From NCBI GenBank assembly GCA_004835665.1, contig RBKR01000019.1:1054001-1118000 (forward strand): 64,000 nucleotides of DNA, given 5' to 3'. How positions within the stretch are numbered: position 1 is the stretch's first letter; every line of letters starts with the position of its first letter. Source of the DNA: Phoma sp. XZ068. Taxonomy: Eukaryota > Ascomycota > Dothideomycetes > Pleosporales > Didymellaceae. Of the stretch, positions 60,272-64,000 are shown one piece after another. Under the pieces are notes generated by a model, which was given only the letters and a program-made list of their open reading frames with translations, was not told where the DNA came from and ran no database searches. A program made the position numbers and the translations under genes.

Positions 60272-61278
60272 TTACTGCTGATCATAAGTTGCACGATGAA
60301 TTACTCCTCCAATGTGGCTAGATGACTTGTGCGTAAATCGAGCGTTGGACAACATACTATTCAAAACCAAGGCAGCTCCATGATCATCGTGCCCAAGAAC
60401 GAATTCGTCATCGGTCACAGACCAGACTGGAGACACTACCTTACCACGGAACACACCGTGACTGGGGCTGAGTTGCAAGAGTATGGTGGTATCCTCGAAA
60501 AATAATTCGTCATCCTTAACGCTAGGTCTATCCACTACTGGATAGGCGACGAAGGCGCCAAAGATGTATGGGAGACGACAAGTAGCGCGCATTCCGAGAT
60601 GATATTGATGGCTTCTATGAGTCTTGGGGCTGTCGGCCGAGTAGTGGGCGAATAGCTCTGTAAGTGTCGGATGTCGGCTAGAAAGATTGAGTCGAATAAG
60701 AATTTGTCAAATTGGGCCATGTGGCGTAACGCGAGAACCGCTTCAATTTCGACAATTGAACAGTATCCAGTATCATCATCGAGCGGCAACATTTGGTCGA
60801 AGAATACTGTGCCCAATGAATTGGATGAGGAGTCAAGAGCGTGGGGCTAAAGACGTGTTAGTGAATGGCTCTGTCTTAGATGAAAGATTGAGTCATTTAC
60901 GAGCAAGCTAATGAGAGTAAAGTGGGACTTTGGCCATGTGATTCCATTAACAGGAGGGAGAGGATGTATTGAGGGCGAGCTCGATACATGACAAACGCTT
61001 GATGCCATGCAATGCGCAACATATTCGAACTCTTGGTCGACGTCTAAAACGGCATCTACAAACTTTGCTGCAAGTGATAAAGGAAAGAACGCCTCCAGTC
61101 GGTGTTTTGGTACAGTCATTTTGTACGATGACGGTGCAACTTTGTGCAGCTGTTATGTTAAGTTGCGGAACGCATCGCGGTCCGTCGGTGCGAAGGTAGC
61201 AGGTACATATGGCGGTATCGACGCTTGGACGTCCAACAGGTCCTGGTACGTTTCATCGCCATCTGCGTCAAGGTTCAT
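60272..61278 (-). pseudogene. Degenerate gene with in-frame stop and frame break
   Basis: A minus-strand frame opens with ATG at 61278 (MNLDADGDETYQDLLDVQ) and reads 41 residues to a TAA at 61155-61153. The same frame then continues past the stop as QLHKVAPSSYK and MTVPKHRLEAFFPLSLAAKF to 60901. It can be spliced over a well-formed 54-bp intron (60900-60847, CTAAC branch, TTTAG end) to a second exon with FFDQMLPLDDDTGYCSIVEIEAVL. Around 60590 the coding-like sequence shifts to another frame, LPYIFGAFVAYPVVDRPSV, which ends at 60272. A C-to-T change of a CAA codon would explain the stop. Protein family not recognised. A missed intron is an alternative for the second lesion but not for the stop. 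Confidence 0.5.
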
Positions 61279-62508
61279 ATCTGCTTCTTGGAAGGGACCT
61301 GGCTAAGGTAATGAAGACTGTAAGACAGGATGTGAACGGCTTCTGTCAGTGCAGGTGAAAGGGCGAACCTCCATAACATGAATGTAGTAAAAGCTGGCTC
61401 CCGTGGGTGCAAGGCATTTTAGGCTTCTGCACAGTAAGCAACGCGCACTAGCGGATTTACATAGCGTGTTTCGTGACGAAGCGACTTGTCTATAGCAGAT
61501 CCAGGAGCGCGATGACAAGGAAAGCTTTACGCCATCCTCCTAGCCGTAAATACCATATAGAAATGGAGCCCAGTATCTAATGGTACGAAAGTTGTGTGAC
61601 CTGTACAGCCCCAGATAGTGTGCCTAAAGGCATAAATCCACGGACAGCTTCAGCGCGAACAATGCAAAGCAAGACCTCTACAAGTGAGACTAACTTTGCG
61701 TGTAGCCACTTTTTGGGCACTTTGCTTGGAGAAGTTAGGAAATATAACTAAGCATTTTTTTTGTACGGGTGCCAAGACTGTCTGCAGAAAGGCTGTCAAT
61801 TCTGGCTGCATTGTCCTCCATAATTGTAGGCTGTGTTCAATGGATGTACATACCTTATCAGCAACTCTATCCATCTCTTTGATTATGCCAAGAGGTATAG
61901 CAACAAATCATTGCGTATAGACCATCTTTAGCCGCGCTAAGGAGCTAATTGTTCGTCGTTTAACTGTTCTTGTAGGTCGGCTCTGAACTTCATTCAAGCT
62001 AATTTTTTATGCCAATTTGTCGGGTCGGTTTCTTCGCTCAGCTGGTAGGTTAATGGCTTTTCCTAGCTCTGCATGTCTACTACACATACCTAAGCAAAGT
62101 AGTCGTGTGTCTTACAAACAGGAGTCGTATACGGCATGTAGATCCTGCAACACCGTCCCCTTTACTGTGCTAAGTTCTTCTATACTTTTCTTTCGGTTCT
62201 AAAGATGATTAGGATGCAGTGCCTACTAAGCATTGCTGCATCCAGATATGACCCACTCCTTGTTCCGGGGTTACGACCTGGGTCGGTCGCGCGCACGGAC
62301 ACAGTACGATCCGAATCCGCGCGCTTTGCTCAAAGTAGCTAGTCCTGCTGCAAGGTCATCATCTTACATTATGGCCGTTTACAGGTTCCCAGTGCCCAGT
62401 GGAGGAAACTTTTCGAAGGCACATAAAGACAGCTATATTTCAGTCGTAATCTAGTAGTTCTCGACATTTCCCACACACTGTCAATTTCGACGTCTGCAAT
62501 CTTTAACC
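61279..62508. other. Intergenic, repeat-bearing, degraded sequence
   Basis: Holds copy 1 of the diverged repeat (61692-61779) and no supported gene; open frames such as 61684-61920 and 62233-62454 show no family features. May include remnants of a mobile element. Confidence 0.4.
61692..61779 (+). repeat. Diverged direct repeat, copy 1
   Basis: Starts AACTTTGCGTGTAGCC and includes TTTTTGGGCACT and ATAACTAAGC. It aligns along about 85 bp, with mostly transition differences and small gaps, to 63915-64000 in the same orientation. Confidence 0.65.
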
Positions 62509-63649
62509 ATGGCCTCACAAATGAAATACGTTAGGTATGTCCCTATACTCTTCTCCTAAATTCCTCCTAATTGCTTAAACAGAGTCGGAAAGTCTGGGCT
62601 CAAAGTCTCTCGGGTCATTCTTGGCTGTATGAGCTTCGGCGATAAAGATTGGCAGCCTTGGCTCCTGAATGAGGATGAAGCTCTTCCTATACTGAAATAT
62701 GCCTTCGATCAAGGCATCAACACGTGGGATGTTGCCGATACCTACTCGAACGGAAAATCAGAGGAGATCCTTGGCGCAGCAATCAAGCACTACAACATCC
62801 CTCGTGCAGAGCTTGTTATTATGTCCAAGTGCTTCCAATTTGTAGACCAAAACAGAGGCCGTATAGACCCCGCAGCGCTGACAAGCAATGATGGACCTCG
62901 GGTTAACCAAGTTGGTTTATCTAGAAAGCATATACTTGATGCGGTCGACCGGAGTGTTGAGCGTCTAGGCACTTACATCGATGTGCTGCAGATTCACCGG
63001 ATGGATCGTGACGTCCCACCGGAGGAGATCATGAAAGCCCTGAATGATGTCGTCGAGAGCGGAAAGGTTCGATACATCGGGGCCAGCTCGGTTAGTGCAA
63101 CCATATGAGGACCAGAGGAGATTATTATCAGGCTGACTTTGTTCAATCCAGATGGCAGCCTGGGAATTCCAGATGCTACAGAATGTTGCTAGAGAGAACA
63201 GCTGGCACCAATTCATCTCCATGCAAGGAATGTATAATCTCCTCTACCGTGAGGAGGAGAGGGAAATGAACCCATACTGCAACGCAACTGGCGTTGGCTT
63301 GTTTCCGTGGTCTCCCCTAGCGGCAGGTGTCCTGGCACATCCCTGGACTGACCGTAGCGACCCTCGGGAGCAGAACGATCCGTTCCTCCAGATGCTTTTC
63401 CGCAGTGGCAAAGAAGGTGCGGATCAGGGCATAGTTCAACGCGTTGAAGAGCTTGCAAAGAAGAAGGGAATTTCCATGGCTCAAGTCGCCCAGGCGTGGC
63501 TAATCCATAAGAAAGGCATACCTATATGCGGACTTGAGTCAAAGGAGAGAATTGATCAGGCAGTCGGATCGTTGAAGGTAGAGCTAACTCAGGACGAACA
63601 ACATTATCTAGAGGAACTCTATGTTTCCAAATCACCATTTCCTTTCTAA
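62509..63649 (+). CDS. Aldo-keto reductase (NADPH-dependent)
   Basis: Predicted 343-residue (alpha/beta)8-barrel reductase. Exons 62509-62534, 62583-63090 and 63152-63649; introns of 48 and 61 bp. The short first exon joins to RVGKSGLKVSRVILGCMSFG. The catalytic tetrad is recognisable: Asp and Tyr in WDVADTYSNGKSEEILG, Lys in VIMSKCF and His in LQIHRMD. NADPH-binding residues are expected in the C-terminal GLESKERIDQAVG segment. Similar to fungal AKRs acting on sugar aldehydes, ketones or versiconal-type intermediates; substrate unknown. The gene lies between two copies of a diverged repeat, so it may sit on a once-mobile segment. Confidence 0.92.
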
Positions 63650-63914
63650 GATAGATGTTATGGTTTGTACAACTTATATGAGTCGTTTTTATATTAAATT
63701 TTCTACATTAATTTAGATGTTCACATTGTATAGAATATTACAACTAAGACAAAATAGTCTCAGATTGACTGAACAGACAGAATGGCTTGGTAAGAAACGG
63801 GAGATAAACAGGATAGTGAGGTTGCGATTCGGGGAGCGAGACTGCACAAGAACCCCTTTCATAGAATCGCCCTAGTATAATCTAAGCGTGACTAACTTTA
63901 TTGTAATTAATCTG
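63650..63914. other. 3' flank of the aldo-keto reductase gene
   Basis: AT-rich, no gene seen. Confidence 0.4.
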
Positions 63915-64000
63915 AACTTTGTATATGGCCGCTTTTTAGGCACTGTGCTGGAAGAGCAAGTCAAAATAACTAAGCGAGTTTCTCAAACAGGCGCCGAGGC
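63915..64000 (+). repeat. Diverged direct repeat, copy 2 (cut by the window end)
   Basis: Starts AACTTTGTATATGGCC, with TTTTTAGGCACT and ATAACTAAGC as in copy 1 at 61692-61779. Most differences from copy 1 are C/T or G/A. The true end lies beyond the window. Confidence 0.65.

Overview
The window is nuclear DNA from a filamentous ascomycete. Most genes are split by short introns (about 45-60 bp, GT...AG, often with a CTAAC/CTGAC-like branch site), neighbouring genes lie on both strands without operons, and the protein families (Nha1- and Ena-type sodium exporters, Pth11-like rhodopsin-domain protein, fungal tyrosinase, bicovalent FAD oxidase, Rab escort protein) are those of Pezizomycotina. 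A Dothideomycete, perhaps of the Pleosporales, is my best guess from general resemblance; no marker in the window proves it.

Layout. 0.6-2.5 kb: signal peptide peptidase (+). 3.0-3.7 kb: broken protein-kinase-like gene. 4.4-6.4 kb: Na+/H+ antiporter (-). 7.7-9.5 kb: Rab escort protein (-). 10.3-11.8 kb: argininosuccinate lyase (-). 13.5-15.0 kb: MFS transporter (+), convergent with an Ap4A phosphorylase-like gene (-, 15.1-16.1 kb). 16.6-19.8 kb: Ena-type Na+ P-type ATPase (-) with several PacC-like hexamers upstream. 21.0-32.1 kb: an accessory, metabolism-flavoured stretch with a secreted FAD oxidase, a Pth11-like membrane protein, a Rieske oxygenase-like protein that has lost its catalytic iron site, a tyrosinase and an NmrA-like reductase, separated by long gene-poor gaps. 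32.2-36.4 kb: three small uncharacterised genes, two of which share an N-terminal motif. 36.6-40.3 kb: large mitochondrial-type AAA ATPase (-). 41.6-44.9 kb: WD40 scaffold (+). 47.2-49.6 kb: acetyl-CoA synthetase (+). 50.2-52.7 kb: ADAM-type membrane metalloprotease (+). 54.3-59.9 kb: an eight-exon gene for a 1651-residue protein that joins an N-terminal Hsp90/sacsin-like (GHKL) ATPase domain to a C-terminal NOV_C/DUF3883 nuclease-like domain. 60.3-61.3 kb: a degenerate gene with an in-frame stop and a frame break. 61.7-64.0 kb: an aldo-keto reductase gene lying between two diverged direct repeat copies.

How the genes fit together. Housekeeping functions (secretory proteolysis, Rab prenylation, arginine synthesis, acetyl-CoA supply, mitochondrial quality control) are interspersed with accessory ones. 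Two different sodium exporters sit within 16 kb of each other, and the Ena gene carries a plausible alkaline-pH control region. The block at 21-32 kb could be part of a secondary-metabolism or lignocellulose-type oxidation locus, but no backbone synthase is present. The most unusual item is the GHKL-ATPase/NOV_C gene at the edge of the degenerate, repeat-bearing right end. Its architecture resembles plant NO VEIN and prokaryotic defence-associated ATPase-nuclease proteins, and its role in fungi is unknown to me.
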